The notes: generated from the letters alone by a model not told the origin. Positions 25,490 to 35,509 are shown, counted from the stretch's first letter. The stretch is DNA of 64,000 nt from Desulfocapsa sp. (GCA_016765495.1 JAESPV010000034.1:1-64000); one strand, 5' to 3'. Made by a program: numbers and translations.

Positions 25490-28312
25490 ATGGATTACAG
25501 GGATACCCTGAATCTGCCGCAGACCAAATTTAAGATGAAGGCCAATCTGAATCAGAAAGAGCCTGGGTATCTTAAACGCTGGGAAAAAGAAGATTTATAC
25601 GGAATGCTTCAAGAGCATGCTGAGGGAAAACCTCTGTATGTACTTCATGACGGCCCTCCTTATGCCAACGGGCATATTCATTTAGGCACAGCGTTTAATA
25701 AAATTTTAAAAGATATCATCCTCAAATCCAAGCGAATGGCAGGATTTCAGGCACCGTATATTCCGGGTTGGGACTGTCATGGTTTGCCTATTGAACACAA
25801 CGTGGATCAGGAACTTGGTGAAAAAAAGAACAGTATCCCCAAGATTTCCAAACGTGGCGCTTGCCGTAAATATGCTGATAAATGGATTAAAATCCAGAAG
25901 GACGAATTCAAACGTTTAGGCGTTTTGGGTGACTGGGACAATCCCTATCTCACCATGGACTATGATTATCAGGCAACCATCGCAAGGGAGTTTAACAGGT
26001 TTCTGCTGTCAGGCTCTGTGATCCGAAATAAGAAACCGGTGTACTGGTGCTCCACCTGTACCACTGCCTTGGCTGAGGCTGAGGTAGAGTATTACGATCA
26101 CACGTCCCCTTCCATCTATGTGAAATTCCCGATTCTTGAAGATCTGTCAGATATTGATTCAGTGCTTGGCGGTGATTCGATTTCTGTGCTTATCTGGACA
26201 ACCACTCCATGGACTCTTCCTGCAAACCTTGCTGTGGCTTTTCATCCTGATTTTGAATATGCAGCGGTAAAAACAGGTGGTGAAATACTGATTCTTGCTA
26301 AGGACATGGTCGAGGGTGTCATGGCGGAGATGGAGATCAGTGAGTATGCAATTGTTGCCACTTTTTCTGCAAAAGGTCTGGAAAACCGTAAGTGCCGGCA
26401 TCCTTTTCTGGATCGTGATTCTCTGCTGGTACTTGCAAATTACGTAACCCTTGAAGCTGGAACCGGTTGTGTTCATACAGCGCCCGGACATGGTGCAGAC
26501 GATTATCTGACAGGTCTTCGCTATGGTCTTGAGATTCTTTCTCCGGTTGACAACGAGGGACGTTATACCGAAGAGGCTGGTCAGTACGTTGGTCAGCAGA
26601 TTCCTGCGGTGAATACAATGATCAATGCAGACATGGCTGCAAGCGGTGTTCTGCTCCATGAAGATGTTATAAATCATAGTTATCCGCACTGCTGGCGTTG
26701 TAAAAAACCGGTTATGTACAGGGCTACACCTCAGTGGTTTATTTCAATGGAAATCAATGATCTTAAGCAAAAGGCATTGAGTGAAATTGGAAATGTTCAA
26801 TGGACACCGTCCTGGGCAATGCAGCGTATTCGTTCCATGGTGGAAAATCGGCCAGATTGGTGCTTGTCCCGTCAGCGTACATGGGGTGTACCCATTACCG
26901 TTATAAGCTGCAAGGCTTGTGGCGAAGTCGTGAAAAGTGAAGCACTGGCAGCACGCATTGATGAACTCTTTCGTAAGGAAGGAGCAGATGCCTGGTTCCG
27001 TTATGAACTGTCGGAGTTTATGGAAGAGGGCTGCACCTGTTCCGCCTGCGGTGGAAATGAGTTTGAAAAAGAAGAAGATATCCTTGATGTCTGGTTTGAT
27101 TCCGGAAGCTCTCATGCGGCTGTTGTTGAAGCACGTGATGAGTTACGACTACCCGCTGACTTGTATCTTGAAGGGAGTGATCAGCATCGCGGCTGGTTCC
27201 AGACTTCCCTGTTGACATCTGTTGGAACCCGTGGGTGTGCACCCTATAAAGGTGTTTTAACCCATGGCTATGTTGTGGATGGGAAGGGCAAAAAAATGTC
27301 CAAATCCGTAGGTAATGTGGTGGCACCAAGTGAAGTGATTCAGAAATTCGGGGCAGAGATCCTGCGTCTATGGGTATCGAGTGAAGATTATCGTGATGAT
27401 GTGAAGGTTTCCGATGAAATTCTCAAACAGGTTGCGGACAGCTATAGAAAAATCCGTAATACCATTCGTTATATGCTTGGTAATGTGACAGACTTTGATC
27501 CATCTGTTCATTCGGTTGAATTTGAGAAGATGGAAGAGATCGATCGCTGGGCACTCGGCCGTTTTGAAGAATTCCGTGAAAAAGTTACCACGGCCTATGA
27601 AAACTATGAGTTCCACCCCATTCATCAGGCTTTAAATTATTTTTGCGGAACCACCATGAGTTCTTTCTATCTTGATATATTGAAGGACAGACTCTATTGC
27701 TCAGGTACTGATTCGCTTAAGCGTCGTTCTGCCCAGACGGTGTTGCATGAGATCCTGGGAGGATTGCTGCAATTAATGAGTCCGGTTTTGACATTTACCA
27801 CCACCGAAGCCTGGGAACATTTTAAACAGCTTGATGAAAAGGCTCCTTTAAAAGAGTCCATTTTTTTCACAGAGTTTCCTGCAGCAGCCCCTGAGAGGCG
27901 TGATAGTACTCAGGAAGAACGCTGGGAAAAACTGATTCTGGTACGTTCTGCGATTACCAAAGCACTGGAAGCAGCACGTCGGGAAAAACGTATTGGACAT
28001 CCACTTGAAGCTGAGGTGCTGATTGAAGTAACTGGCGACTGGGCAACATTCATCGAACAGGAGTGGGATCAGGTAAAGGAGGTTTGTATTATCTCAGTAC
28101 TCACTCGTTGTGAAGATAAGAGTAGTCTTGGTGATCTTAATTTTCTTGTCAGTGAGGAGATTCCTGAACTTGCTGTTGCCGTTCGTGCTGCCAGCGGAGA
28201 AAAATGTGAGCGGTGCTGGACACGTGATTCTTTTGTCGACAGTGATGCAGATCATCCACAGCTTTGTGAGCGTTGCTTAAATGTCGTGGTGGCAATGGAT
28301 CTAGAGGAGTAG
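25490..28312 (+). CDS. ileS: Isoleucyl-tRNA synthetase
   Basis: A 940-residue class I synthetase charging tRNA-Ile, with proofreading. The HIGH motif appears as NGHIHLGTA near residue 60, KMSKS as GKKMSKSVGN near 602, the CP1 editing domain lies between (about 200-410; includes TTTPWTLPANLAVAF), an anticodon-binding domain follows 640, and a C-terminal zinc finger is present (CERCWT...CERC). The ATG at 25490 has AAGGAGAG upstream and gives the family N-terminus; the reading frame is open further upstream only through the tandem repeats. lspA follows 6 bases downstream and fabD after it. Confidence 0.96.
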   Translation: MDYRDTLNLPQTKFKMKANLNQKEPGYLKRWEKEDLYGMLQEHAEGKPLYVLHDGPPYANGHIHLGTAFNKILKDIILKSKRMAGFQAPYIPGWDCHGLPIEHNVDQELGEKKNSIPKISKRGACRKYADKWIKIQKDEFKRLGVLGDWDNPYLTMDYDYQATIAREFNRFLLSGSVIRNKKPVYWCSTCTTALAEAEVEYYDHTSPSIYVKFPILEDLSDIDSVLGGDSISVLIWTTTPWTLPANLAVAFHPDFEYAAVKTGGEILILAKDMVEGVMAEMEISEYAIVATFSAKGLENRKCRHPFLDRDSLLVLANYVTLEAGTGCVHTAPGHGADDYLTGLRYGLEILSPVDNEGRYTEEAGQYVGQQIPAVNTMINADMAASGVLLHEDVINHSYPHCWRCKKPVMYRATPQWFISMEINDLKQKALSEIGNVQWTPSWAMQRIRSMVENRPDWCLSRQRTWGVPITVISCKACGEVVKSEALAARIDELFRKEGADAWFRYELSEFMEEGCTCSACGGNEFEKEEDILDVWFDSGSSHAAVVEARDELRLPADLYLEGSDQHRGWFQTSLLTSVGTRGCAPYKGVLTHGYVVDGKGKKMSKSVGNVVAPSEVIQKFGAEILRLWVSSEDYRDDVKVSDEILKQVADSYRKIRNTIRYMLGNVTDFDPSVHSVEFEKMEEIDRWALGRFEEFREKVTTAYENYEFHPIHQALNYFCGTTMSSFYLDILKDRLYCSGTDSLKRRSAQTVLHEILGGLLQLMSPVLTFTTTEAWEHFKQLDEKAPLKESIFFTEFPAAAPERRDSTQEERWEKLILVRSAITKALEAARREKRIGHPLEAEVLIEVTGDWATFIEQEWDQVKEVCIISVLTRCEDKSSLGDLNFLVSEEIPELAVAVRAASGEKCERCWTRDSFVDSDADHPQLCERCLNVVVAMDLEE

Positions 28313-28318
28313 CAGGAA

Positions 28319-28807
28319 TTGTATATTTCAATATTTCTGGTACTGGTGGTGGTAGTTCTTGATCAGCTGACAAAGTTTCTGGTGTTAAAGAATTTTCATC
28401 TCTATGAGTCCATAGTAATTATTCCGAATTTTCTCAACCTTACCTATCTCACCAATAAAGGTGCCGCTTTTGGTTTTCTGGCAGGAGTGACAGCAGCCTG
28501 GCGGCACTATTTCTTTCTGATCCTTGCCTCCGTTGCTTTAGTGCTGCTTTGTTTTGCGTGGTTTCGGATGAGAAAAGATCATCGTTTCTATGGCCCGGCC
28601 CTTGCTATGATTGCAGGGGGTGCCATTGGTAATGTGATTGATCGTGTCCGTTTTGGTGCGGTGGTTGATTTTTTAGACTTTCACGTGGCTGGTCATCACT
28701 GGCCTGTATTTAATGTGGCCGATTCTGCAATTACTGTGGGTGTGGCTCTTTTTCTACTGGCGAATATTCTTGAAGAACGGCAGAAGAAACTCAAACAGGA
28801 AGAATAG
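28319..28807 (+). CDS. lspA: Lipoprotein signal peptidase (signal peptidase II)
   Basis: A 162-residue inner-membrane aspartyl protease that removes lipoprotein signal peptides. Four helices are visible. Family boxes: VVLDQLTKFLV near 12, LTNKGAAFGFL near 44, and the two catalytic Asp boxes NVIDRVRFGAVVDFLDF and FNVADSAITVG. The start is TTG with GAGGAG upstream. It sits 6 bases after ileS, the widespread ileS-lspA pairing, and 4 bases before fabD. Substrates in the window include the PqiC-like lipoprotein. Confidence 0.95.
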   Translation: MYISIFLVLVVVVLDQLTKFLVLKNFHLYESIVIIPNFLNLTYLTNKGAAFGFLAGVTAAWRHYFFLILASVALVLLCFAWFRMRKDHRFYGPALAMIAGGAIGNVIDRVRFGAVVDFLDFHVAGHHWPVFNVADSAITVGVALFLLANILEERQKKLKQEE

Positions 28808-28811
28808 TAAT

Positions 28812-29756
28812 ATGAAAATAGCAGTACTCTTTCCCGGTCAGGGATCACAGTTTTTAGGAATGGGACGTGAATTTATAGATTCGGACACTGATTGTGCGGG
28901 TATCATGGAAATGGCCGCTTCCGTGTGTGATTTTCCCCTGGAAAAGCTTTGTCAGGAAGGGCCAATGGAGGAGCTTACACGGGCTGTCCATCTTCAACCA
29001 GCCATCACAGTAACGAATCTGATCTGTTATCAGGGTTTAAAAAAGGCATGGGGTGATACGCTTTCTGCCGCTTGCTTTGCAGGTCATAGTCTTGGTGAAT
29101 ATTCAGCTCTGTGTGCAGCAGGTGTTCTAACTGTTGCTGATACAATTCGTCTTGTGATTAAGCGTGGTGCCCTCATGGAACGTGAAGGACAATCAAACCC
29201 CGGCGGAATGCGGGCTGTGCTGGGAAAAACCATTGAAGAAGTTGAAGCAATTATCGAAGATTGCAGTGATGCAGGAATTGTCACTGCGGCAAACCATAAC
29301 ACAGAGTTGCAAATTGTAATTTCGGGTTCTATTCCAGGACTTGACGCAGTTGAAAAAGTGGCTTCTGAGAATGGTGCCAGAGTGATTCCTCTTGCGGTAA
29401 GTGTTGCTAATCACAGTCCACTGGTTGCCAATGCAGTTCCTGATTTTGCAGCGTTTATGGATGAAGTTACATTTAAAGCACCTGCGATACCAGTGTATTT
29501 TAATGTTTCAGCAGGCCTGGAACAGGATACCGGTAAAATTAAAGAGATGATGGCCAGTCAGATCGCTTCTCGTGTTCGCTGGTTTGAAATTATCAGCACC
29601 ATGATTGATGAAGGTGTTGATACATTTATTGAGGTTGGTCCAAAAACGGTGCTTAAAGGAATGATGCGGAAGATTGCTCCCAAGGGATATAAGTATCAGA
29701 CACTGCAGTTTGATACTCCCGAAGGGCTAGTCAAATGTATGGGGAAACTGGCATGA
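28812..29756 (+). CDS. fabD: Malonyl-CoA:ACP transacylase
   Basis: A 314-residue enzyme moving malonyl groups from CoA to acyl carrier protein. The N-terminal motif is LFPGQGSQFLGMG, the nucleophile Ser lies in GHSLGEYSA near 93, ANHNTELQIVISG and SVANHSPL carry later family positions (including the catalytic His), and EVGPKTVLKGMM is near the end. The ATG at 28812 follows lspA closely. It sits directly upstream of the biotin genes; its product malonyl-ACP is the substrate that BioC methylates, so the adjacency is metabolically sensible. Confidence 0.95.
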   Translation: MKIAVLFPGQGSQFLGMGREFIDSDTDCAGIMEMAASVCDFPLEKLCQEGPMEELTRAVHLQPAITVTNLICYQGLKKAWGDTLSAACFAGHSLGEYSALCAAGVLTVADTIRLVIKRGALMEREGQSNPGGMRAVLGKTIEEVEAIIEDCSDAGIVTAANHNTELQIVISGSIPGLDAVEKVASENGARVIPLAVSVANHSPLVANAVPDFAAFMDEVTFKAPAIPVYFNVSAGLEQDTGKIKEMMASQIASRVRWFEIISTMIDEGVDTFIEVGPKTVLKGMMRKIAPKGYKYQTLQFDTPEGLVKCMGKLA

Positions 29757-29797
29757 TGCCCTTGCTGGTAGAAATGTTACTTTTCTGATCCATTTAA

Positions 29798-30763
29798 ATG
29801 ATAGAACACTGCATAAAAATCATCCAGGACGGCGGTGAACTGGATTTTGATCAGGCCATGGAACTTGCCCAAACGGCCAGTCTCACAGCTTTATGCGATG
29901 CAGCAGCCATGCTTTGCCGTGAGATTCATGGAGCAGGTTTTGATCTCTGTTCCATTATCAACGCCCGTTCCGGGAAATGCTCTGAAGATTGCCGTTATTG
30001 CGCCCAGTCTGTTCATCATAATACGGATATAAACACCTACGAACAGATCGATCCGCAAATTGCCATAAACCAGGCCAGGGAAAACGATGCTTATGGTGTC
30101 TTGCGTTTGTCTTTAGTTGCGGCAGGACGAAGTCTGAGCACCACTCAGATGGATGCCATGGGCAGGTTGTATTCTTCAATAGCAGATGAGACAGAGCTCC
30201 GCTTTTGTGCGTCCATGGGGTTCCTCACAGAAGAAACTGCCAGACAGTTGGTGTCTTTTGGCGTTCGTCGTTATCACTGTAATTTGGAAACCTGTCGGGA
30301 GTTTTTTCCATCTATTTGTACTACCCACAGCTGGGATGAAAAGGTAGAAACGCTTAAAATTGCCAGAGCTGCGGGGATGGATCTTTGCTCTGGCGGTATT
30401 ATCGGTATGGGGGAGTCTTTGGAAAATCGTTTGCAGCTCGCCTTTGAGTTGCGTGATCTGAATGTACTTTCCATTCCAATCAATATTCTCACTCCCGTTG
30501 AATCCACTCCTTTGGCAGCGATTGATGCGATATCTCTTGAAGATGTTCTGCGTTGTGTTGCACTTTTCCGGTTTATTAATCCTTCAGCAGTTATTCGTAT
30601 TGCAGGTGGGCGTGGCCGGTTTGAACAGGATCAATATACGATGTTTGCAGCAGGAGCTAATGGGGCCATTGTTGGTGATTATCTTACCACTGCCGGGGCG
30701 GGAGTTGCCGAAGATCTTGAAGCGTTTACCAAACTTGGCTTCGATGTGCCTGGGAAAAAATGA
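29798..30763 (+). CDS. bioB: Biotin synthase
   Basis: A 321-residue radical-SAM enzyme inserting sulfur into dethiobiotin, the last step of biotin synthesis. The radical-SAM cysteines are in CSEDCRYCAQS near residue 60. LRLSLVAAGRS, LETCREFFPSICTTH, CSGGIIGMGE and INILTPVESTPL are family blocks; the Arg in IRIAGGR near 267 is the expected ligand of the second cluster. It starts 41 bases after fabD and overlaps bioA by 4 bases. First gene of the bioB-A-F-G-C-D run. Confidence 0.96.
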   Translation: MIEHCIKIIQDGGELDFDQAMELAQTASLTALCDAAAMLCREIHGAGFDLCSIINARSGKCSEDCRYCAQSVHHNTDINTYEQIDPQIAINQARENDAYGVLRLSLVAAGRSLSTTQMDAMGRLYSSIADETELRFCASMGFLTEETARQLVSFGVRRYHCNLETCREFFPSICTTHSWDEKVETLKIARAAGMDLCSGGIIGMGESLENRLQLAFELRDLNVLSIPINILTPVESTPLAAIDAISLEDVLRCVALFRFINPSAVIRIAGGRGRFEQDQYTMFAAGANGAIVGDYLTTAGAGVAEDLEAFTKLGFDVPGKK

Positions 30764-32049
30764 CACAAGATGATCTTCTCGCCTTTGACCGGCAGCATAT
30801 CTGGCACCCCTATTCCTCCATAAGCAAGCCGCTTCCAATCTATCCTGTGGAGTCAGCATCCGGCGTTCGCATTCGCCTGAGCAACGGGAGAGAATTGATT
30901 GACGGAATGGCTTCCTGGTGGTCTGTAATTCACGGATATAATCATCCCGTACTCACTGCCGCCCTGCAGGAACAGGCTGCTAAACTGCCCCATGTGATGT
31001 TTGGCGGGCTTACTCACGAGCCGGCAGTAACTCTTGCACGCCATCTTGTTGAGCTCACCTCAGATCCGCTTGAGCTGGTTTTTTTTGCAGATTCCGGATC
31101 TGTTGCTGTGGAAGTTGCCATGAAAATGGCCATTCAGTATTTCCATGCGGCAGGAAGACCCTCTAAAAAACGATTTCTCACCATTCGATCCGGATATCAT
31201 GGAGATGTTTTTCACTGTATGTCGGTTAGTGACCCTGTAAGTGGAATGCATCAGATTTTTAAAGGTGTTTTGCCCGAATATTTGTTTGCCGATAGACCAG
31301 AATGCAGTTTTTACGATGAGTGGGACAGGAATGACCCTGGTTCCTTTGAAAAATGCATTGCAGAACACCATGATTCTCTCTGTGGTGTAATTCTTGAACC
31401 CATAGTTCAGGGAGCAGGTGGCATGCGATTCTATCATCCAGAATATTTGCGTAGGGTGCGGGAGCTTTGTGATCACTACGATGTACTGCTGATTGCAGAT
31501 GAGATTGCCACCGGTTTTGGCAGAAGTGGAAAACTTTTTGCCTGTGAGCACGCAATGATTGCTCCTGATATTCTCTGTTTGGGGAAGGCTCTTACCGGTG
31601 GCTATATGACCCTGGCAGCAGTCCTGACAAGCAGAAACGTTGGAGAGATGATTTCATCCGGCGATCCCGGGGTGTTTATGCATGGCCCGACATTCATGGC
31701 TAATCCTCTTGCCTGTGCTGTGGCCAATGCTTCCATTCAGTTACTGCTGGAATCAGATTGGCAGCAAAAGATATCCAATCTTGAAAAAGGCTTACAGTTG
31801 GGGCTTGCACCCTGTACTGATCTTAAAAATGTGGCCGATGTTCGGGTGTTGGGTGGGATTGGTGTGGTTGAGATGAGAGAGCCCGTTGATATGGGGCATA
31901 TCCAGCCGGCCTTTGTGGAAAAAGGTGTGTGGGTGCGTCCCTTTGGCCGGCTTGTGTATGTGATGCCTCCATATTGTATTGAGCAGGAAGATCTGGCTGT
32001 CTTGACTGCTGCTATTTGTGAAGTGGTGGAAGAGGAACAGAGAAGGTGA
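30760..32049 (+). CDS. bioA: Adenosylmethionine-8-amino-7-oxononanoate aminotransferase
   Basis: A 429-residue PLP enzyme that aminates KAPA to DAPA with S-adenosylmethionine as donor. Landmarks are HIWHPYSSISKP at the N-terminus, MASWWSVIHGYNHP near 50, the PLP-site Asp in LIADEIATGFGRSG, and the Schiff-base lysine in LCLGKALTGGYM near 270. It overlaps bioB (4 bases) and bioF (4 bases), so the operon is translationally coupled. Confidence 0.95.
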   Translation: MTQDDLLAFDRQHIWHPYSSISKPLPIYPVESASGVRIRLSNGRELIDGMASWWSVIHGYNHPVLTAALQEQAAKLPHVMFGGLTHEPAVTLARHLVELTSDPLELVFFADSGSVAVEVAMKMAIQYFHAAGRPSKKRFLTIRSGYHGDVFHCMSVSDPVSGMHQIFKGVLPEYLFADRPECSFYDEWDRNDPGSFEKCIAEHHDSLCGVILEPIVQGAGGMRFYHPEYLRRVRELCDHYDVLLIADEIATGFGRSGKLFACEHAMIAPDILCLGKALTGGYMTLAAVLTSRNVGEMISSGDPGVFMHGPTFMANPLACAVANASIQLLLESDWQQKISNLEKGLQLGLAPCTDLKNVADVRVLGGIGVVEMREPVDMGHIQPAFVEKGVWVRPFGRLVYVMPPYCIEQEDLAVLTAAICEVVEEEQRR

Positions 32050-33233
32050 ATTCCCGATATGCTAAAAAACTCCACGAGCTTGAAAGGAGAGGGCGTTTAC
32101 GGGAGTTGGCTCCGGTAAAACAATATGATAGTGGTAGTGTCCAGTACAAGGGGAAGAAACTTCTTAACCTCAGTTCAAACGATTATTTGGGACTGGGGCA
32201 GGACAGTGAGCTGTTGCAGGGATTTTATCTGGAGTTGGAGTGTGGCAAAAGCGGGGTGTCCGGATTTTCCGCTGCCTCGTCAAGGTTGCTCACCGGAGAT
32301 TCACTACTTGCCCATTGTCTGGAAGATGAGCTTGCCAACGCATATAAATGCGAGTCTGTCCTGCTTTTTAATTCAGGATATCATGCAAATATTGGTATTT
32401 TGCCAGCGCTGTTTTCCAAGGGAGATTTGATCCTTTCTGATAAGCTTAATCATGCGTCCATTCACGATGGGCTGCAACTCAGCAGGGCAGATCATAAACG
32501 CTTTCGCCATGGTGATTATGAGCAGCTATATGACCTGCTTAAAAAATACAGGAAAAAGTATGATCAGGTGGTAATTGTTTCCGAGTCTGTTTTCAGCATG
32601 GATGGAGACGAGGCAGACCTTGGTCGATTGATTGAGTTGAAGCATGAATTTGATGTTAAAATATATCTTGATGAGGCTCACGGCGTAGGTGTCTATGGAC
32701 GCAATGGCCTGGGGAAGGCAGAGGAAAAAGGGGTGTTGCAGGATATCGATTTTCTGGTGGGAACCTTTGGCAAAGCACTGGCTTCCATTGGTGCTTTTGT
32801 CTGTTGTGCAAAAGAAATACACGATTATCTGGTGAATCATAGCAGGTCTTTTATTTTTACAACGGGTCTGCCTCCTGTGACTGTCAACTGGAATAGATTT
32901 GTTTTCCGGCATATGCTTGGCATGAACAGGGAACGACACCATTTGCAGCAACTCTCAACACAGCTGCGTCATGCATTGAGAGAAAAAGGAATTGCAACAC
33001 GAGGAAGCACCAATATAGTTCCTGTTCTGATAGGCGATGACAGCCTGGCCGTCGCACAGGCAAAAAAAATGCAGGAGCAGGGCTATCTTGTCCTTCCTGT
33101 TCGCCCTCCGACGGTTCCTGAAGGAACAGCCCGGTTTCGTTTTTCAATTTGTGCCAACATGCAATGGAAGGATCTGCAGAAACTCCCTTTTCAGTTAGCC
33201 GCAATGACACCTGGGGAAAAAAGTGAAAAGTAA
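32046..33233 (+). CDS. bioF: 8-amino-7-oxononanoate synthase
   Basis: A 395-residue PLP enzyme joining pimeloyl-ACP and alanine to give KAPA. Family blocks are NLSSNDYLGLG near 41, GFSAASSRLLTGD, FNSGYHANIGIL, the PLP-binding LDEAHGVGVYG, and the lysine segment VGTFGKALASIGAF near 240. Length is normal. The start is GTG within the bioA end, and the last 11 bases overlap bioG. Confidence 0.95.
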   Translation: MNSRYAKKLHELERRGRLRELAPVKQYDSGSVQYKGKKLLNLSSNDYLGLGQDSELLQGFYLELECGKSGVSGFSAASSRLLTGDSLLAHCLEDELANAYKCESVLLFNSGYHANIGILPALFSKGDLILSDKLNHASIHDGLQLSRADHKRFRHGDYEQLYDLLKKYRKKYDQVVIVSESVFSMDGDEADLGRLIELKHEFDVKIYLDEAHGVGVYGRNGLGKAEEKGVLQDIDFLVGTFGKALASIGAFVCCAKEIHDYLVNHSRSFIFTTGLPPVTVNWNRFVFRHMLGMNRERHHLQQLSTQLRHALREKGIATRGSTNIVPVLIGDDSLAVAQAKKMQEQGYLVLPVRPPTVPEGTARFRFSICANMQWKDLQKLPFQLAAMTPGEKSEK

Positions 33234-33894
33234 ATGGCTTCATCACAAAAAAGGGAATAAGTTACTTTTTTTCTGCAATGGCTGGGGGATGGACGAGCAC
33301 CCTTTCAGTCCGCTTGTAAGCCACGAGTGGAATGTCCTCATGTTCTATGACTATACTGACCTAAGTGTTGACCAGGATTTGCCTGAGCTGATTGGTAAAT
33401 ACGAAGAAGTCATTCTTGTTGCCTGGTCCATGGGGGTATGGGTGGGGCAACAGATTTTTTATCCATTTTCAAAAGAGCTTACAGCATCACTTGCCATAAA
33501 TGGCAGCCTCTTCCCCATAGATGATCGGTTTGGAATACCAAAAGACATTGTTCAAGCAACTTATGATACTCTGGATGAAAAGCAGCGTGTAAAATTCTAC
33601 GCCCGGATGTGTAAGGATCGTGCGCTGTATCGTAAGTTTTTGATTCATCAGCCACGGCGAAATGTGAAGAGTCAGAAAATTGAATTGGGAGTGTTGCTTG
33701 ATAGTACCCGAGATTCCCCTAACCAGGAATCCATCTATACTGCTGCATTGATATCAGAGCACGATTACATTATGCCAACAAAAAATCAATTAAATTACTG
33801 GCCGGAGAAGATTGTTCATCGGATCGACGGAAAGCATTTTCTGTTTTATGCTTACAACAGTTGGGATGAACTTGTAAAGAGTTTGACTTGTTAA
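33223..33894 (+). CDS. bioG: BioG-type pimeloyl-ACP methyl ester esterase
   Basis: A 223-residue alpha/beta-hydrolase-like protein of the DUF452/BioG family. The oxyanion region is LLFFCNGWGMDEHPF and the nucleophile Ser is in VAWSMGVWVGQQ near 69; the C-terminal His is probably in DGKHFLFYAYN. BioG cleaves the methyl ester that BioC adds, releasing pimeloyl-ACP for BioF, a substitute for E. coli BioH. It sits between bioF and bioC, overlapping both, which strongly supports the assignment. Confidence 0.9.
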   Translation: MKSKWLHHKKGNKLLFFCNGWGMDEHPFSPLVSHEWNVLMFYDYTDLSVDQDLPELIGKYEEVILVAWSMGVWVGQQIFYPFSKELTASLAINGSLFPIDDRFGIPKDIVQATYDTLDEKQRVKFYARMCKDRALYRKFLIHQPRRNVKSQKIELGVLLDSTRDSPNQESIYTAALISEHDYIMPTKNQLNYWPEKIVHRIDGKHFLFYAYNSWDELVKSLTC

Positions 33895-34679
33895 GGGACG
33901 GCATGGTTTATCGGCTTGAAAAAAAAAAGAAACGAATAGCCCATTGTTTTCGTCGGAGCCTTTTGACCTACGATGATGCGGCTCTTGTGCAGAATAGGCT
34001 GGTTCTCAGGTTGGCAAAAATGCTTGATGGGTTGCCGGATGCGGTTTTTCAGCGTGTACTGGAAATCGGTTGTTGTACCGGGAGCTTAACCGAAGTTATT
34101 TGCCGTAACAAAAGCCCTGAGACGTTCTATCTGAATGACCTGGTCCCTGATTTTGAGGAGGAAGTTTGCAAACGACTTGCCGGGTGCCAAGCAACACAGT
34201 TTGTATCTTTTTTTGGTGATATCGAATTTTTGGAACTACCATCCGATCTTTCTCTTGTTCTTTCCGGAGCGACCTTCCAGTGGCTCAGTGACCTGCCTGC
34301 TTTTATTAATCGTCTTGGTTGTGAGCTTCAAGCGGGGGCATATCTGGCGTTTTCAATGTTTGGTGTCGGAACATTAAAAGAATTTTCCAGCTTAACTTCT
34401 GTGGAATTACAGTATCATGTTGACCCGGATTTGCTTTCACTTCTTGAAGAACAATTTGTCGTGGAATCATACGAGAAATATGATGATCAGCTCCATTTTC
34501 CTTCGGTACGTGACATTCTAAAACATATTCGTGCCACAGGTGTTGGCGGAGTAAGTGAATATAAGTGGACCAAAGAGAGTCTTCGGCTTTTTGAAGATCG
34601 CTATATTTCCGAATATGGGTGTGAAAAAGGTCTTCCTGTGAGCTATAGCTCTTCCTGTTACGTGGCGAGGAAACGGTGA
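33888..34679 (+). CDS. bioC: Malonyl-ACP O-methyltransferase
   Basis: A 263-residue SAM-dependent methyltransferase. It starts by overlapping bioG 7 bases. The N-terminal FRRSLLTYDDAALVQ is the BioC signature, and the SAM-binding motif I is VLEIGCCTGSLTEV near 55. BioC methylates malonyl-ACP, disguising it so the fatty-acid elongation cycle can build the pimeloyl chain. SGATFQWLSDL near 125 is a common BioC segment. It overlaps bioD by 4 bases. Confidence 0.92.
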   Translation: MLRDGMVYRLEKKKKRIAHCFRRSLLTYDDAALVQNRLVLRLAKMLDGLPDAVFQRVLEIGCCTGSLTEVICRNKSPETFYLNDLVPDFEEEVCKRLAGCQATQFVSFFGDIEFLELPSDLSLVLSGATFQWLSDLPAFINRLGCELQAGAYLAFSMFGVGTLKEFSSLTSVELQYHVDPDLLSLLEEQFVVESYEKYDDQLHFPSVRDILKHIRATGVGGVSEYKWTKESLRLFEDRYISEYGCEKGLPVSYSSSCYVARKR

Positions 34680-35386
34680 TGGGCTCTGTGATTTGTATCA
34701 GTGGTATTGACACAGATATCGGAAAAACCGTAGCCACCGGCCTTATGGCAAAGGCCTTGTTGTTACGGGGCTATTCAGTGATCACTCAGAAAGTTGCACA
34801 AACGGGATGTACAGGAATTTCTGAAGATATTCAGGAACACCGAAAGCTAATGGGCGTTGAACTTTTGTCGGAAGATCAAGATGGTCTCACCTGTCCCTAC
34901 GTTTTCAGCAAGGCCTGTTCCCCGCACCTTGCTGCGGAGCTTGAACAAACACAAATTGATCCGAAAAAAATAACACTCGCAACCCAAACCTTGGCTGAAC
35001 GATATGATTATGTGCTGCTCGAAGGAGCGGGGGGATTCATGGTACCTCTCACCCGTGATATAACCTTTCTTGATTATATACAAGAGCGAGGCTATCCTCT
35101 TATTCTGGTGTCAAGCCCAAGGCTTGGTTCAATTAATCATACCCTTTCCGCCTTGGAGCTGGCAAAGAACAGGGGCATTGAAATTAAGGGTATTGTGTAT
35201 AATTGTTACGATTCCTGCGACAAGACAATCTGCGCTGATTCCAGAAAAGTGTTCGTGAGCTTTCTGCAGAAGTACGGCTTTCCCACTGTGGTTGTTGATA
35301 TGACATGTGCAGCAAATCATCTCCAAACGGATATAAACTTTGATTGCCTGCAATTATTTGAAACAAAGGGGGGGGCCGCTAGATAG
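34676..35386 (+). CDS. bioD: Dethiobiotin synthetase
   Basis: A 236-residue ATP-dependent enzyme closing the ureido ring of dethiobiotin. P-loop is GIDTDIGKTVATGL near residue 8, the substrate segment KVAQTGC is near 38, and EGAGGFMVPLTR is near 117. It is the last biotin gene. Its final codons contain a run of eight G bases (35368-35375), so slippage would alter only the C-terminal tail. After it the base composition rises and a new transcription unit begins. Confidence 0.94.
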   Translation: MMGSVICISGIDTDIGKTVATGLMAKALLLRGYSVITQKVAQTGCTGISEDIQEHRKLMGVELLSEDQDGLTCPYVFSKACSPHLAAELEQTQIDPKKITLATQTLAERYDYVLLEGAGGFMVPLTRDITFLDYIQERGYPLILVSSPRLGSINHTLSALELAKNRGIEIKGIVYNCYDSCDKTICADSRKVFVSFLQKYGFPTVVVDMTCAANHLQTDINFDCLQLFETKGGAAR

Positions 35387-35509
35387 GGGAGCTGGTAAAG
35401 AGCAGAGGTAGCCGGCTAAATTGACAGATACGGTTAAGTGACTGGCCGGAGTATCATGAATCAGTGTATAGTCCGTGCATTTTGGGTAGTGGAAGGAAAA
35501 CAAATCTGG

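Noticed and set aside
29757-29797. BirA operator before bioB
   Set aside because: No TTGTAAAC-type dyad is present in the short gap after fabD.
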